Part shown: piece by piece, positions 52,471-61,178 of the stretch
How positions within the stretch are numbered: the first letter of the stretch is position 1
Layout of the letters: the number at the start of each line of letters is the position of its first letter
Assembly (NCBI GenBank): GCA_036479015.1
Contig: JAZGFB010000048.1
Location: 62,001 to 126,000 of the forward strand
DNA length: 64,000 nucleotides
Direction: 5' to 3'
From: NVTR01 sp036479015
GTDB taxonomy: Bacteria; Pseudomonadota; Alphaproteobacteria; Rhodobacterales; Rhodobacteraceae
The notes under the pieces: generated by a model
What the model was told of the DNA's origin: nothing
What the model saw: only the letters and a program-made list of their open reading frames with translations
The model's database searches: none
Made by a program: the position numbers and the translations under genes

Positions 52471-53298
52471 TCACTTTAGCCGGTAAAATTCGGCAGCGTT
52501 CGCGCCCATTGATGCCCCATGCGCCGCCCCAAAAGCGTGACGGATCAACCCATGCGCCCGGGTGTGCCAATCGTCAAAACTGCCCTTGGTCAAACAGACC
52601 GGCCAGTCGCTGCCAAACATAACCCGGCTTGGCCCGAAGGCTTTCAGCAGGTGCAGCCCATAGTCAGCTGTGGCATCCAAATTCTGGCCATCGCCACATT
52701 CGGTGATCAGCCCCGAAAGCTTGCAGTAAACATTCTTATGCTGGGCGAGCTGAAGAATGGGATCAGCCCAATCATCCCAACCGCCATCGGCTATATTCGG
52801 CTTGGCCCCATGGTCAATGACCACCCGAAGCTTGGGGTGCCTTTTCAGCAATTGCAACAGGGTTGGCAGGTGCCTGGGGGTGATCAAAGCGTCAAATGTC
52901 AGATCACACGCGATCAGGGTTTCAAAGGCTGGTGTCAGGGCAGGGTGCAGCACCCAATCTGTATCTTGGATGCCTTGCAGCATCGGGCGGATGCCGCAAA
53001 ATTTCGGATGTTGGTTGAACTTTTCAATCTGTGCCGATGCCCCGGGGTCGGCCATATCAACCCAACCAACAACGCCAAGAATAAAGTCATGCTGATCCGA
53101 CAGGGAAAGCATAAATTCGGTTTCCGCAAGGGTTGCCGCCGCCTGCACCAAGATGGTTCCCTTGATACCAGCGGCATCAATCAGTGGGCGCAGATCGTCG
53201 GGCAAAAAATCACGGTACAGCAGCCCGCGTTCGGGCGTCAGCCAATGGTAATCACCGCGTTTAAGGGACCAAAAATGCTGATGCGCGTCTATTTTCAT
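52471..53298 (-). CDS. Amidohydrolase, probable L-fuconolactonase
   Basis: A 275-aa amidohydrolase-2 family TIM barrel. The metal-binding HQHFW opens the protein (MKIDAHQHFWSL), with VIDHGAKP in the middle and the GSDWPV motif near the C-terminus (MFGSDWPVCL). This matches lactonases that hydrolyse L-fucono-1,5-lactone or related sugar lactones. It shares its start with the stop of the IclR gene (4-nt overlap) and faces a fuconate catabolic operon, which supports the lactonase call. Uronic or rhamno-lactones are possible alternatives. Confidence 0.85.
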   Translation of the reverse strand: MKIDAHQHFWSLKRGDYHWLTPERGLLYRDFLPDDLRPLIDAAGIKGTILVQAAATLAETEFMLSLSDQHDFILGVVGWVDMADPGASAQIEKFNQHPKFCGIRPMLQGIQDTDWVLHPALTPAFETLIACDLTFDALITPRHLPTLLQLLKRHPKLRVVIDHGAKPNIADGGWDDWADPILQLAQHKNVYCKLSGLITECGDGQNLDATADYGLHLLKAFGPSRVMFGSDWPVCLTKGSFDDWHTRAHGLIRHAFGAAHGASMGANAAEFYRLK

Positions 53299-54089
53299 GT
53301 GCTGGCATCCTTGTTGATATCTGATCCGCCGTAAAACGCCGTCAGTTCTGTCGCCAGGTTATGATGCATTTGTGCGACTTGGTCGACGTTGGGCACTTTT
53401 ACCGTGTCCAAGCGTTTCATATAGGGGCATGTCACCGCAATGATAGCAGTGTCAAACGGATCAAAAACCGGGAATGACAGGTTGGTGACGCCCTGTGTCG
53501 TATCCGATTGGGCAATCTCATACCCCAGTTTGCGAATACCCGGAAGGCGGGCAAGGAACGATGACTTGTCAATTTGCGGCTCGCCTGTTGCCAGCCGGTG
53601 CATTTCAAACAGTTTATCCACGCTTTCGCTGTCCCTAAATGCTGCCAGGACACGCCCACTGCCAGAATTGGACAACCCAATAACCGAGCCAGTGCGCAGG
53701 GACATACCCCAGTTGCCCGGGGCAGGAACCGAGGCGACAACAACAATATCGCCGTGATCTTCGATGCAGATGTGACAGGATTGCCAGGACCGTTGCGCCA
53801 GCTTTTGCATCAATGGCAGGGCATGGCTGAGCAGCCGCGCAATCGGCGGATGTTTTTGTGACAATGAGAACATTTTAAGCGACAGGGAATACAGCTCATC
53901 CGTTGCGCTGCGCATGATATAGCCCCGCTGCACAAGGGTGCTGAGCATGCGATAAATTTCGCTGGATGACCGGTCAAGCGCTGCTGCCATATCTTTTTGG
54001 CTAAGGCTTTGCTCACTGCTGGCCAGAAGTTCCAGAATATCCAAACCCTTATCCAAGGCGGGCGCGCGGTATTTTTGATTTTCGCTCAT
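53295..54089 (-). CDS. IclR family transcriptional regulator
   Basis: A 264-aa regulator with an N-terminal winged helix (LDILELLASSEQSLSQKDMAAALDRSSSEIYRMLSTLVQRGYIMR) and a C-terminal GAF-like effector domain with VIGLSNSGSGRVLAA. It is divergent from the SDR gene and overlaps the lactonase gene, so it probably controls the fucose operon, releasing or binding DNA in response to a pathway sugar acid. A palindrome (ATGAA-N7-TTCAT, 54165-54181) in the gap is a candidate site. Confidence 0.9.
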   Translation of the reverse strand: MSENQKYRAPALDKGLDILELLASSEQSLSQKDMAAALDRSSSEIYRMLSTLVQRGYIMRSATDELYSLSLKMFSLSQKHPPIARLLSHALPLMQKLAQRSWQSCHICIEDHGDIVVVASVPAPGNWGMSLRTGSVIGLSNSGSGRVLAAFRDSESVDKLFEMHRLATGEPQIDKSSFLARLPGIRKLGYEIAQSDTTQGVTNLSFPVFDPFDTAIIAVTCPYMKRLDTVKVPNVDQVAQMHHNLATELTAFYGGSDINKDAST

Positions 54090-54164
54090 GAAGTGCTGCC
54101 CATGTAAAGACTATGTCCAGAATTGCCTGTAATATAGTGATAGCACAAGGTTGTAGGTTTACAA

Positions 54165-54181
54165 ATGAATAGTATTTTCAT
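54165..54181. promoter_or_regulatory. Palindrome between iclR and the SDR gene
   Basis: ATGAA (54165-54169) and TTCAT (54177-54181) are reverse complements separated by 7 nt, in an AT-rich promoter gap. This would fit an IclR-type dimer site. Confidence 0.45.
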
Positions 54182-54207
54182 ATATAAATAAAAAACGGAG
54201 ATTCCAA

Positions 54208-54957
54208 ATGAACACAATTACGCCCCGCCTTGCCGGGAAAAAGGCACTGATAACGGCTGCTGGTCAAGGGATTGGCCTTGCCTCGGTTGAGCTGTTCATA
54301 GCCCATGGCGCCCAGGTGATTGCCTGCGATATCAACGATGCATCGCTGGCTGAGCTGGAAAAGATCGACGGCGTAACAGCCGTTAAGATGGATGTAACAA
54401 ATGCTGATGCCGTAACCAAAGTGGTGGCTGATGCGGGTACTCTGGACGTCTTGTTCAACTGTGCGGGCTATGTTGCTGGCGGCTCTATTCTTGACTGTGA
54501 TGAGTCCGATTGGGATTTCAGCTTTAACCTGAATGTCAAAGCCATGTACCGCCTGTCAAAACTAGTGCTGCCTGGGATGCTGGAAAATGGCGGCGGTTCA
54601 ATCATCAACATGTCATCCGTTGCGTCATCCCTTAAGGGCGTGCCGAACCGGTTTGCCTACTGTGCCTCAAAGGCCGCGGTGATCGGTATGACTAAGGCGA
54701 TTGCGGCTGATTTCATCACCAAGGGCATCCGCTGCAACGCGATTTGCCCCGGCACTGTGGACAGCCCCAGCCTGCACGACCGGCTGCGCGCCACTGGCAA
54801 CTATGATCAGGCGATGAAAGACTTCATCGACCGTCAACCGATGGGACGTATTGGCACCGCCGAAGAAATAGCCGCACTGGCACTGTATCTTGCAAGCGAT
54901 GACAGCAGCTTTACCACCGGTCAAACCCACGCAATTGATGGCGGCTGGTCCGTCTAA
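54208..54957 (+). CDS. 2-keto-3-deoxy-L-fuconate dehydrogenase (SDR)
   Basis: A 249-aa short-chain dehydrogenase. The NAD site is ITAAGQGIGLASVELF, the catalytic residues lie in SVASSLKGVPNRFAYCASKAAVIGMTK (Ser, Tyr and Lys), and IRCNAICPGTVDSPSL matches the subfamily that oxidises C4 of 2-keto-3-deoxy-L-fuconate. It has ACGGAG before the ATG and starts the plus-strand operon SDR, FAH-type hydrolase, dehydratase, aldo-keto reductase. Similar SDRs act on rhamnonate or butanediol, so substrate rests on context. Confidence 0.9.
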   Translation: MNTITPRLAGKKALITAAGQGIGLASVELFIAHGAQVIACDINDASLAELEKIDGVTAVKMDVTNADAVTKVVADAGTLDVLFNCAGYVAGGSILDCDESDWDFSFNLNVKAMYRLSKLVLPGMLENGGGSIINMSSVASSLKGVPNRFAYCASKAAVIGMTKAIAADFITKGIRCNAICPGTVDSPSLHDRLRATGNYDQAMKDFIDRQPMGRIGTAEEIAALALYLASDDSSFTTGQTHAIDGGWSV

Positions 54958-54974
54958 GCCCAAAGGAAATTCAA

Positions 54975-55820
54975 ATGAAACTTTTACGACACGGCGCGTT
55001 AGGCGCAGAAAAACCCGGCCTTATGGATGCGGATGGCAACATTCGTGACCTGTCTGGACATATCAATGATGTCACCGGTGATACGCTTTCTGATGCAACC
55101 ATAGCCACATTGCAGGGCATTGATGTATCCGGCCTGCCAATTGTCGACCCTGCCACACGGTTGGGTGCCTGTGTCGGGAATGTTGGTAAATTCATTTGCA
55201 TCGGCCTGAATTACGCCGATCACGCCGCCGAGGCTGGCATGGAACTGCCCCAGGAACCGGTGATATTCTTCAAGGCAACATCAGCGATTATGGGCCCCAA
55301 CGACACCGTGGAAATCCCGCGTGGGTCCATCAAAACTGACTGGGAAGTCGAACTGGGCGTGGTCATCGGCAAGGCCGCTAAATACGTCACAAAAGAAGAC
55401 GCACTGGATCACGTTGCCGGGTATTGCGTTGTGAATGACCTGAGCGAGCGTGACTTTCAGCTGCACCGCTCTGGCCAATGGGTAAAGGGTAAATCAGCCG
55501 ACACGTTTGGCCCCATAGGCCCTTGGCTGGTAACCCGTGACGACGTTGCAGACCCGCAAGACCTGGCGATGTACCTTGAGGTAAACGGGCATCGCTATCA
55601 GGATGGGTCTACCAAAACCATGCATTTTGATGTGGCGCATGTCATTTCTCACCTGTCGCAATTTATGTCGCTGCAACCCGGCGACGTGATTTCAACCGGG
55701 ACACCTCCGGGTGTTGGTATGGGTCAGAAACCTGAAACTTACCTGAAACCGGGCGACAAGATAGAACTGGGGATCGCAGGCCTTGGCGTGCAGCGCCAAT
55801 CAGTGGTGAACAGCCTGTGA
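54975..55820 (+). CDS. 2,4-diketo-3-deoxy-L-fuconate hydrolase (FAH family)
   Basis: A 281-aa fumarylacetoacetate-hydrolase-fold protein. The metal-binding triad is in ICIGLNYADHAAE, DWEVELGVVIGKAAKYV and FGPIGPWLVTRDDV; the GDVISTGTPPGVG loop is typical. In the fucose pathway this type splits 2,4-diketo-3-deoxy-L-fuconate into pyruvate and L-lactate. It lies 17 nt after the SDR gene, and its stop overlaps the GTG start of the dehydratase (4 nt). Related enzymes act on acylpyruvates, so the substrate is inferred from the operon. Confidence 0.88.
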   Translation: MKLLRHGALGAEKPGLMDADGNIRDLSGHINDVTGDTLSDATIATLQGIDVSGLPIVDPATRLGACVGNVGKFICIGLNYADHAAEAGMELPQEPVIFFKATSAIMGPNDTVEIPRGSIKTDWEVELGVVIGKAAKYVTKEDALDHVAGYCVVNDLSERDFQLHRSGQWVKGKSADTFGPIGPWLVTRDDVADPQDLAMYLEVNGHRYQDGSTKTMHFDVAHVISHLSQFMSLQPGDVISTGTPPGVGMGQKPETYLKPGDKIELGIAGLGVQRQSVVNSL

Positions 55821-57097
55821 CCAAGATCACAGGCCTTCGGACCCATGATCTCCGGTTTCCAACATCAGACAGCCTTGATGGCTCTGACGCGATGAACCCG
55901 GACCCGGATTATTCCGCCGCCTATGTGGTGCTGGAAACTGACGGGGATCATGCGGGCCATGGCCTGACCTTTACCATCGGGCGGGGCAATGAAATCTGCA
56001 TTGCCGCGATTGACGCGCTGGGCGCTTTGGTTACCGGCTTAGAGCTGGACTGGATCACCGAAGATATGGGCCGGTTCTGGCGTCATATCACGGGCGACAG
56101 CCAACTGCGTTGGATCGGCCCGGATAAGGGTGCAATTCATTTGGCCACCGGCGCTGTGGTCAATGCGGTCTGGGACCTGTGGGCCAAAGAAGTGGGTAAG
56201 CCTGTTTGGCAGCTGGTCGCGGAAATGTCGCCAGAAGAGATCGTTAAACTGGTTGATTTTCGCTACCTGACCGACGCCATCACCCCGGATGAGGCCCTGG
56301 AACTGCTGCGCAAAGCCGAGGCAGGCAAAGCCGAGCGGGTCATCCGCCTAAAGGCCGAAGGCTATCCCTGTTACACCACATCGGCGGGCTGGCTTGGCTA
56401 TTCCGACGAAAAGTTGCGCCGCCTGTGCTTAGAGGCCAAAGATGCTGGCTTTACCCACACAAAATTCAAGGTTGGCCGCGACCTGCAGGACGATATTCGT
56501 CGTCTGACCATCGCCCGCGAAGTGCTGGGCGACGACATGAACATCATGATCGACGCCAATCAGGTCTGGGAAGTGGATCAGGCCATCGACTGGGTCAACG
56601 CCCTGCAATTTGCCAAACCGTTCTTCATCGAAGAACCAACCAGCCCCGACGACATTATGGGCCACAAAGCCATCCGTGCAGCCGTGGGCCCGGTTAAGGT
56701 CGCCACCGGCGAGATGTGCCAAAACCGGATCATGTTCAAACAGTTCATCAAGGAAGGCGCCATTGATATCGTTCAGATTGACAGCTGCCGTATGGGCGGT
56801 TTGAACGAAGTTCTGGCAGTGATGCTGATGGCGGCTAAATACGACCTGCCGGTCTGGCCCCATGCGGGCGGCGTCGGGCTGTGCGAATATGTGCAGCACA
56901 TGTCGATGATCGATTATGTGGCGATTTCAGGCGAAAAAGACGATCGGCGCATCGAATTCGTCGATCATCTGCACGAACATTTTCTAGACCCGTGCATCGT
57001 TGAAAATGGCGCCTACCAAATGCCAACAGCGGCAGGATTTTCGATTGAGATCAAGCCAGAAACGCTTGAGAAATTTAAGTTTGTCGCGCAGACATAA
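55817..57097 (+). CDS. L-fuconate dehydratase
   Basis: A 426-aa enolase-superfamily enzyme of the mandelate-racemase group that dehydrates L-fuconate to 2-keto-3-deoxy-L-fuconate. The N-terminal capping domain opens with MTKITGLRTHDLRFPTSDSLDGSDAMNPDPDYSAAYV, the Lys acid/base in KFKVGRDLQDD, metal ligands in IDANQVWEV, IEEPTSPDD and TGEMCQNR, and the WPHAGGVGL histidine region. These match the fuconate-dehydratase family closely. The start is a GTG overlapping the previous stop by 4 nt. It is the signature gene of this cluster. Confidence 0.93.
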   Translation: MTKITGLRTHDLRFPTSDSLDGSDAMNPDPDYSAAYVVLETDGDHAGHGLTFTIGRGNEICIAAIDALGALVTGLELDWITEDMGRFWRHITGDSQLRWIGPDKGAIHLATGAVVNAVWDLWAKEVGKPVWQLVAEMSPEEIVKLVDFRYLTDAITPDEALELLRKAEAGKAERVIRLKAEGYPCYTTSAGWLGYSDEKLRRLCLEAKDAGFTHTKFKVGRDLQDDIRRLTIAREVLGDDMNIMIDANQVWEVDQAIDWVNALQFAKPFFIEEPTSPDDIMGHKAIRAAVGPVKVATGEMCQNRIMFKQFIKEGAIDIVQIDSCRMGGLNEVLAVMLMAAKYDLPVWPHAGGVGLCEYVQHMSMIDYVAISGEKDDRRIEFVDHLHEHFLDPCIVENGAYQMPTAAGFSIEIKPETLEKFKFVAQT

Positions 57098-57123
57098 ACC
57101 AAGAATATGCCAAAGGGGCTAGC

Positions 57124-58095
57124 ATGAAAACCAATACCATTGGGCGCACAAAAGTGCAGGTAACTGAAACCTCCTTTGGCTGCGCCAGCATTGGCAATCT
57201 TTACCGCGCCGCCACAGATGCCCAATCGCAAGAGGTGCTTGAAGCTGCCTGGGCGGCGGGTATTCGGTATTTCGATACCGCCCCGCATTACGGACGGGGC
57301 CGCTCTGAGCAACGGCTAGGGCAGTTCCTAAAGGGCAGGGATCGGGGCGACTTTTCAGTCTCGACCAAGGTCGGGCGAGTGCTGACACCCGGTGCCGCAA
57401 TGACCGAGGCCAATGGTTTCATCGACCCATTGCCCAATGCGGTGCACTATGACTATTCCGGCGACGGGATCGAGGCATCGCTTGATCACAGTTGTGGCCT
57501 GCTGGGCCTGTCCTACATTGATATCGCCTTCGTCCACGACATCGGCACCTATGCCCATGGCGCAGATAACGCCCAGCACATGGAGGCATTTCTTGGCTCG
57601 GGCTATGAACGGTTGGTACGGCTAAAAGAACAGGGGCGGATCGGTGCGTTTGGGTTGGGTGTCAACGAAAACCAAGTTTGCCTGGATGTTCTGGACCACG
57701 GCCCGGTGGATGTGATCCTGCTTGCCGGGCGTCTGACCTTGCTGGACCGCTCTGCAGAGGACGCGCTGGTCGGTAGATGTCACGCTGTCGGGACCAGTTT
57801 GGTACTGGGCGGCATTTTCAATTCTGGCATCCTGGCCACGGGCCCCATTGAAGGTGCCACCTATGATTACACGCCAGCTTCGGCTGAAGTTCTTAAGCAG
57901 GTTACATCCCTGCAACAGCGCGCCGAGGCTCTGGGCCTGCCCATTGCAACAGCAGCACTGCAATTTGCCAAGCGCCACCCACTGGTGGCTTCGATCTTAC
58001 TTGGTACCGCAAACCCAAAATCCCTGACGCGGAATTTGGTGGGGCTTGAGACCCCCGTACCTGACGGCTTTGACGCCGCCTTTTTGACGCCCTAA
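57124..58095 (+). CDS. Aldo/keto reductase, probable L-fucose dehydrogenase
   Basis: A 323-aa AKR TIM barrel: TSFGCASIGNLYR, the catalytic FDTAPHYGRGRSEQRLG (Asp and Tyr), YIDIAFVHDIG with the active-site His and GLGVNENQ. It belongs to the D-threo-aldose/pyridoxal dehydrogenase-like group, members of which oxidise L-fucose to L-fucono-lactone. As the last gene of the fucose operon (26 nt after the dehydratase), it likely performs the first step. Whether it prefers NAD or NADP is not clear. Confidence 0.88.
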   Translation: MKTNTIGRTKVQVTETSFGCASIGNLYRAATDAQSQEVLEAAWAAGIRYFDTAPHYGRGRSEQRLGQFLKGRDRGDFSVSTKVGRVLTPGAAMTEANGFIDPLPNAVHYDYSGDGIEASLDHSCGLLGLSYIDIAFVHDIGTYAHGADNAQHMEAFLGSGYERLVRLKEQGRIGAFGLGVNENQVCLDVLDHGPVDVILLAGRLTLLDRSAEDALVGRCHAVGTSLVLGGIFNSGILATGPIEGATYDYTPASAEVLKQVTSLQQRAEALGLPIATAALQFAKRHPLVASILLGTANPKSLTRNLVGLETPVPDGFDAAFLTP

Positions 58096-58318
58096 CAGAC
58101 TGGTGCCCTGGCCAACTGGGCCCATCCCCCATCGGTTGTTGATATACGCTTGCATCCTTTCAAGTATTTGAAATATCACACTCTGTGGATGTTCCCCGTA
58201 ACATTGGCCGCACGAAAGGCCTGTGCTTATGCACGGGACAGCGGGCCAGGGTCAGGCGATCACGGGGTCAGAAAACATTGAAAGATTGAAGGCGTATATC
58301 AACTTGAAATGGCCCTAG

Positions 58319-58579
58319 CTACCACAGGGCAACAATTCCAACGGCCGTCGTGCCGGTTTGGCGAACTTTCAGGGTGCGCAGCGCCAGAATGCTTCCGCCC
58401 TGAACATTTTGAAAAGTGGTTATCTGACCGCTTTGCATTTCCACCGACACATCGCCGGTTTGGCCGATATACAGTGCACGCGAAACACTGCTAAGCGTTG
58501 TTGTGTCGCTGGGTGTTATGTCCGCAGCGCTGGTGGCGGGTGATGTAAGCGTCGCGGGAAAATCTTTGAAAGTATCCAT
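58319..58579 (-). CDS. Spike-base-like protein (RcGTA Rcc01079 family)
   Basis: An 86-aa protein with the pattern DITPSDTTTLSSVSRALYIG, GDVSVEM...GQITTFQNVQGGSILALRTLKV and a C-terminal TGTTAVGIVALW. These match the small beta-rich proteins named after the base of the head spike of the Rhodobacter capsulatus gene transfer agent. No other capsid, tail or lysis genes are in the window, so it is a stand-alone copy. It lies downstream of the polysaccharide kinase gene on the same strand, with a 207-nt gap. The start is the second in-frame start codon (ATG); the ribosome site is weak. Family call is from memory. Confidence 0.6.
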   Translation of the reverse strand: MDTFKDFPATLTSPATSAADITPSDTTTLSSVSRALYIGQTGDVSVEMQSGQITTFQNVQGGSILALRTLKVRQTGTTAVGIVALW

Positions 58580-58786
58580 AATATATCCAATGTCCAAAGG
58601 ACCGGCGCTGCCGAAATGCCAGGCACCCGCCGAGTCAATAAGTCTCTAATTTTTGCTAAATTGGCGCGGGTGCAAAATACGCTCCCGACGCAAGTGGGTA
58701 GGGCATAGAAGCTTATCGCTAATATATAATTAACAGCCGAAAACACTGGCAATGCCGCCAACAGCAAGACCGCATCACCTTACTCT

Positions 58787-59599
58787 TCAATAGTAGTCGT
58801 AGTCAGTGTCATTTTCGCTGAACTTGCATTTATTCAGGACCACGCCCAGCACATTTGTAAGCTGAGACAGTTCTTTCTCGCAGATATCAAGCTGTGATAT
58901 TGTGGTGCTTTTTGCCGCCCCGATCAAAATCCCACAATCAACACTGGGCAAAAACCCAACATTTTCGTCGCTCGCCAGCATTGGGGGCATGTCAAAGATC
59001 ATCACATCGGGCTGAAAAGCATTCTTAATTTCGGCAAGCCGATTTTGGGCGTGATTTGATTGGATAAGCTCTGATGGGTTCGCCGCCGCAGAGCTGTTCA
59101 AAGCAAATGCCAAGTTGGGCCCGGTCCGCAGAAAAGCAGTTTCAATTGGTTGCTCACCCGCCAAAATCTCATGCAGACTAGTTTTTGGCCTATGGCCCAG
59201 TATTTTATGCAGCGCTGGGCGACGGAAATCAAAGTCTAAGACAAGTATTTTTAGGTCCACTTGCCGGCTTAGGCTGAGCGCAAGATTTGCCGCAACCGTT
59301 GATTTACCACATGATTTATTTGGCGAGGTGATCGCCAAACTTGACCAGCCATTTTCTTTCATTTGCCGCAAAGTGCGCGTGCGCAGCAAATCGTAAGGGC
59401 CAGATTGTTTGCCCTGGATAAGCGCAGTAATTCGGTTTTTGCGGGCATAGCGCGGCCAAATCTTCACTTCCTTCACCATCTCCCAGATGTTTTTTTCTGG
59501 GGCGACGGCCTTAACGGCCTCAGTGGTCAAAGTGACGGCGGCTTTGGCACCACTGCGGTCACTGCGGGCTTTTTCCAATGCGGCTTCTAGACGTTCCAT
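58787..59599 (-). CDS. Bacterial tyrosine kinase (BY-kinase) of a polysaccharide export system
   Basis: A 270-aa CpsD/CapB-like P-loop kinase. Walker A reads SPNKSCGKST, slightly different from the usual GEGKS form; Walker A' is VLDFDFRRPALH; Walker B is VMIFDMPPML. It ends in a tyrosine cluster (DTDYDYY) for autophosphorylation. Such kinases control polysaccharide chain length and export with the Wzz-type protein, here the next gene upstream (59646). Unlike Wzc it lacks its own membrane domain, so the two proteins form the split version. Confidence 0.88.
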   Translation of the reverse strand: MERLEAALEKARSDRSGAKAAVTLTTEAVKAVAPEKNIWEMVKEVKIWPRYARKNRITALIQGKQSGPYDLLRTRTLRQMKENGWSSLAITSPNKSCGKSTVAANLALSLSRQVDLKILVLDFDFRRPALHKILGHRPKTSLHEILAGEQPIETAFLRTGPNLAFALNSSAAANPSELIQSNHAQNRLAEIKNAFQPDVMIFDMPPMLASDENVGFLPSVDCGILIGAAKSTTISQLDICEKELSQLTNVLGVVLNKCKFSENDTDYDYY

Positions 59600-59645
59600 A
59601 TTTTACCTTTACCGTGATTTTTTGGTCAACCGGCTATCTGAAAAA

Positions 59646-61178
59646 TCAGATAACGGCGAATAATTTTTCTGCAATGCGATCATAAATTAGGTCTAAAGGC
59701 ATATAATATTGGTGCACTGCAAACAGGGTTGCTGGTACGCCAATTACTAACACTGCAAAGACCCCAATTATCGTGGCGCGTCGGATTACAAGCTCCATTG
59801 GTGTTTGAATGTAGGGTATGGTGACAAGGGGCGTTATCCCCAAATGGGTTGTTATTTCTGATGGTCGCCGGATTGAGCTGTCAAGAAGCTCCAGGAACAC
59901 AACCAACGCCATCCCCAGTGCTGCCCCAATCGCTATGCCCATAACGACGATCAGTTTTCTGTTGGGGCTTGTGGGGCTTGTGGGGGCGGTCGCAGGGTCA
60001 ATAACCACGATAGTCTGGCCCTGGGACAGCAGCTCAATTCTTTCGCCTGTCGCCGCTTTGGATAGCCCGTCAACGGCGGTATTGTATTGGCGCTGGGTGT
60101 TCGAATAATCCCGGTTGAATGCATCCAGAAGAATTGAGTTTTCAGCGGTTTTTTCTATAGAGCTTATTAGACTGTTTAACTGCAGTGTAATTTGTCTTTT
60201 CTGCTCACCAAACAAATCAATACGGGCGTCGATATCAGCAAGGTTGATGTCCAGCACTGACATTGGTGATTGGGTCGAATCTGGTGTGGCCGCGCCCTGT
60301 CCTGTGACGATGGCTTCCTGCTGGACAATCTGCGCCTCAATCAGTTTCACCTTTGGATTTTCAGATGAATATACCGCAAGCGCGCGCCGCAGATCATCTT
60401 GCAACGTGTCCAATATTTGCTGCTCAGGTGATGTCGTTGTGCCGGCCCCCAGCCGCCCGGTTGCATTAAATATCTCAACCAGTCGGCGGCGTTGCTCGGT
60501 CAGGCTGGCGATTTGGCGCTCAACCGAGCTTAGCCGTTCTTGAAAAACAGACTGTTGGCTTAACCGAAATGCCAAAGTGTCAGGCAGCGCACCTGCATTG
60601 TTATTCTGGAACTCCAGGATAACGGCGCTTTGAATTTCCAGCTCTCCACCCAGTCTTTCAACTTCGACTTCAAAGAACTCTAATGTCGCGCCTGCTCGGC
60701 TCACACGGTTCTCTACTGAATCGCTCAGGATCAAGGTTACAAACCTGTTGACGACACGGGCTGATTTTTGACCATTTTCCGACGAGAACCCCACCGTCAT
60801 CAACGTGGCTTGCCCCCTACCAGCGTTGCTGCCAATTTTTGTGTTCAAACGCATCAGCTTAACGATATTGTCAGCGGGCATTTTGGAGACATCTTCAAAA
60901 ATATCAAATTCCCGAGCAATTTTTAGTAAATTGACACGTGTCATCAGCCGCTGCTCAATGATCTGCAGCTCTTCCAACGCCCCGGTCTGGACGGTTGATT
61001 CCGCCAATCCGGTTGGGATTTTGGCTGATTCAACTAATAGTTGGGATTCGGAAAAATAGACTGGTGGCAATATCTTTGCGATGGCGATAGCCGCGGATGC
61101 TACCAACAGAAATACGGCTAAGAAATAGTGAATGCGGCTAAGGAAAACCTTAGTATAGAACAATATGTCATTCTTCAT
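59646..61178 (-). CDS. Wzz/GumC-type polysaccharide chain-length determinant
   Basis: A 510-aa inner-membrane protein with two transmembrane helices (about residues 14-38 and 420-442) bracketing a large periplasmic domain with coiled coils (about 165-210 and 325-360). LPPVYFSESQLLVES after the first helix and IDPATAPTSPTSPNRKLIVVMG before the second are typical of polysaccharide copolymerases. It works with the BY-kinase downstream and the ATPase upstream, whose stop overlaps its start by 4 nt. It has no fused kinase domain. Confidence 0.9.
   Translation of the reverse strand: MKNDILFYTKVFLSRIHYFLAVFLLVASAAIAIAKILPPVYFSESQLLVESAKIPTGLAESTVQTGALEELQIIEQRLMTRVNLLKIAREFDIFEDVSKMPADNIVKLMRLNTKIGSNAGRGQATLMTVGFSSENGQKSARVVNRFVTLILSDSVENRVSRAGATLEFFEVEVERLGGELEIQSAVILEFQNNNAGALPDTLAFRLSQQSVFQERLSSVERQIASLTEQRRRLVEIFNATGRLGAGTTTSPEQQILDTLQDDLRRALAVYSSENPKVKLIEAQIVQQEAIVTGQGAATPDSTQSPMSVLDINLADIDARIDLFGEQKRQITLQLNSLISSIEKTAENSILLDAFNRDYSNTQRQYNTAVDGLSKAATGERIELLSQGQTIVVIDPATAPTSPTSPNRKLIVVMGIAIGAALGMALVVFLELLDSSIRRPSEITTHLGITPLVTIPYIQTPMELVIRRATIIGVFAVLVIGVPATLFAVHQYYMPLDLIYDRIAEKLFAVI

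Noticed and set aside
58096..58318. Possible small RNA or gene between the fucose operon and the spike-base gene
   Set aside because: No coding frame with a ribosome site, no strong hairpin with a U-run and no tRNA-like pattern was found.
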